7,354 nucleotides of DNA from Ignavibacteriales bacterium (GTDB lineage: Bacteria > Bacteroidota > Ignavibacteria > Ignavibacteriales > Ignavibacteriaceae), in contig DAIEML010000119.1 of NCBI GenBank assembly GCA_027349615.1, forward strand, positions 1 to 7,354, read 5' to 3'. Below the pieces are notes generated by a model. It searched no databases. It saw nothing but the letters and a program-made list of their open reading frames with translations, and was not told the DNA's origin. How positions within the stretch are numbered: the stretch's first letter is position 1; each line of letters begins with the position of its first letter. This document shows positions 6,635 through 7,354 of this stretch, one piece after another. The position numbers and the translations under genes are program-made.

Positions 6635-6636
6635 TA
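6631..6636 (-). promoter_or_regulatory. Candidate -10 element for the chemotaxis operon (weak)
   Basis: TATAAT on the minus strand, a perfect match to the primary-sigma -10 consensus, about 87 bases upstream of the HEAT-gene start. The best -35 at 18-base spacing is TACAAA, only 3 of 6, and there is no TG extension, so this may be chance in AT-rich DNA. If it is real, transcription would start inside the right arm of the inverted repeat, making that repeat a DNA-level operator rather than an RNA hairpin. Confidence 0.25.
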
Positions 6637-6754
6637 TTTAGCATAAATATTTTATTTGTACTTAAATTGCATTCTACTGAACAACATCAATGCCGATGGT
6701 AATTGTTATTATTACTAAAAAAATGTCACCTCGAAATGCAGAATATTAACCAGT

Positions 6755-6780
6755 TGTAAAATGATAAACAGGATTTTACA
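6755..6780. repeat. AT-rich inverted repeat just past the hemerythrin stop
   Basis: TGTAAAAT (6755-6762) and ATTTTACA (6773-6780) form a perfect 8-base stem with a 10-base loop, beginning 3 bases after the hemerythrin stop codon. It is placed like a terminator or 3'-end stabiliser, but on the minus strand it is not followed by a T-run and the stem holds only one G-C pair per side, so rho-independent termination is doubtful. Confidence 0.4.
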
Positions 6781-6782
6781 TT

Positions 6783-7181
6783 TTACTTGTTCGCTAGATA
6801 CGGACTGTAATTTTTATCAGTAACCTGAATATGATTTAACAGCCAATCTTTTAAGAAAATAATTATCTCTTGAGAAAGCACTACAGAACCGTGCAGAAAC
6901 TTTTCTTCAAATTCAATTACTTTTTTTGTGAATGCTTCGTGTTCTTCTTTATGCTTTGAAAGGCCAGGGAATTTATTTTGAAGCATTAATGTTTCTTCGG
7001 CTGAAAAATGAAATTTGGTATATGAAATTAGTTCCTCAATTATCTTTCCCAATACTTCTTTACTTTTTCCCTCTTTCATCGCACTGTGGAGTTCATTTAT
7101 AAGATCAACAAGTTTTTTATGCTGATTATCTAACCCATTTACATTTACACTATATTCCTCTGACCAATTAAACAGAGCCAT
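6783..7181 (-). CDS. Bacteriohemerythrin, single-domain di-iron oxygen-binding protein
   Basis: Small cytoplasmic four-helix bundle that binds O2 reversibly at a non-heme di-iron site; roles known for the family include oxygen storage or delivery and oxygen sensing. The full ligand set is present at the usual spacing: H21 (LDNQHKKL), H58 and E62 (HFSAEE), H77 and H81 (HKEEHEAF), H117 and D122 (HIQVTDKNY). The length of 132 residues is normal for a single domain, and the N-terminal FNWSEEYSVNV is typical. No receiver, MCP or GGDEF domain is fused to it. The ATG at 7179-7181 has AGGA at 7190-7193 eight bases upstream. It is separated from the chemotaxis operon by 238 bases and probably has its own promoter; co-regulation with the operon is possible but not shown. 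Confidence 0.95.
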   Translation of the reverse strand: MALFNWSEEYSVNVNGLDNQHKKLVDLINELHSAMKEGKSKEVLGKIIEELISYTKFHFSAEETLMLQNKFPGLSKHKEEHEAFTKKVIEFEEKFLHGSVVLSQEIIIFLKDWLLNHIQVTDKNYSPYLANK

Positions 7182-7354
7182 ACATCCCTTCCTGTATTTT
7201 TTCGGTTATGTTAATAGAAAATATTTTTAGTTTAAGCTAAAATTAATTTTCCCGCTGATTAAGTTTTGAAAGACTTTAATAGATATTTATTATTTACAAA
7301 AATATTTTTAATTAGTTATAATTCTCTACAAACACATTAGATTTTCCGTTGCCG
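7182..7354. other. AT-rich upstream region of the hemerythrin gene
   Basis: No complete gene is visible. A 6-base inverted repeat TTTTAG (7225-7230) / CTAAAA (7237-7242) lies about 45-60 bases before the hemerythrin start and could be a regulator site, though it is short and AT-rich. All three minus-strand frames reach stops within about 45 bases of the right edge, so the 3' end of an upstream gene could be included but cannot be told from non-coding DNA. The hemerythrin promoter presumably lies here; I could not pick a convincing one. Confidence 0.5.

Larger units (their letters stand above)
6545..6782. other. Intergenic region between hemerythrin and the chemotaxis operon
   Basis: No gene is supported in these 238 bases. 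It holds the ribosome binding site of the HEAT gene, the nested inverted repeat (6561-6634), a weak candidate -10 box and the small inverted repeat after the hemerythrin gene. The stretch 6640-6750 is AT-rich with no clear sigma-54 or sigma-28 promoter on the operon strand. The gap is far larger than any other between genes here, so the operon promoter most likely lies in it. Confidence 0.7.

Noticed and set aside
6691..6697. TGCCGAT on the plus strand, reminiscent of the flagellar sigma-28 -10 element GCCGATAA
   Set aside because: Wrong strand for the operon, the final AA is missing, and no TAAA element lies at the required distance.
6755..6780. Rho-independent terminator after the hemerythrin gene
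   Set aside because: The stem is real, but it is AT-rich with no T-run on the transcribed strand, so I listed it only as an inverted repeat.
7297..7304. TATTTTTG on the minus strand, matching the Bacteroidota -7 box TAnnTTTG
   Set aside because: The nearest upstream TTTG (7329-7332) is 24 bases away instead of about 19, and the region is so AT-rich that a chance match is likely.
7298..7309. Twelve-base palindrome AAAAATATTTTT
   Set aside because: Pure A/T sequence in very AT-rich DNA; such palindromes arise readily by chance.
7310..7354. Possible 3' end of another minus-strand gene at the right edge
   Set aside because: All three frames stop within about 45 bases and the remaining fragment is too short to judge as coding.

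Overview
The window is an AT-rich stretch of bacterial chromosome carrying one chemotaxis operon, entirely on the minus strand, with a single-domain bacteriohemerythrin gene upstream of it. Listed in transcription order (from high to low coordinates) the genes are: bacteriohemerythrin, a 238-base gap, a HEAT-repeat protein, CheR, a CheY-like receiver, a canonical CheY, a CheZ-type phosphatase, CheA, and CheB, which runs off the left edge. From the HEAT gene to cheB the genes are separated by 1 to 12 bases, or overlap by 4, so they are almost certainly one transcriptional unit.

The operon encodes most of the excitation and adaptation machinery. CheA is the kinase (histidine at residue 58). CheY and the second receiver take the phosphate. 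The CheZ-like protein would dephosphorylate CheY-P. CheR adds methyl groups to receptors, and CheB, itself a CheA phosphorylation target, removes them. No receptor (MCP), CheW, CheC, CheD or flagellar gene is present, so those must lie elsewhere. The HEAT-repeat protein is the only gene here with no textbook chemotaxis role. Its stop codon overlaps the cheR start (ATGA), which suggests the two are made together and perhaps act together.

Taxonomy cannot be fixed from this window. Strong A/T codon preference, a CheA without a recognisable P2 domain, and clear but modest Shine-Dalgarno sites (AAGGA, GAGGA, AGGA) are compatible with an Ignavibacteria-like or related member of the Bacteroidota/Chlorobiota group. 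A deltaproteobacterial-type lineage is an alternative. Real Shine-Dalgarno sites argue against a typical Bacteroidia genome. The cheY-cheZ-cheA-cheB order is the one familiar from flagellar clusters of Pseudomonas-type gammaproteobacteria.

Region by region: 1-946 partial cheB; 948-2702 cheA; 2705-3463 cheZ-like; 3476-3853 cheY; 3864-4229 second cheY-like gene; 4239-5135 cheR; 5132-6544 HEAT-repeat gene; 6545-6782 intergenic, with a nested inverted repeat and a candidate -10 box just upstream of the operon; 6783-7181 bacteriohemerythrin; 7182-7354 AT-rich non-coding DNA upstream of it. I see no mobile element, CRISPR array, tRNA or rRNA. The window is mostly a well-understood system. The less ordinary parts are the HEAT protein, the CheZ with a FliM-like C-terminal tail, and the palindromic leader.
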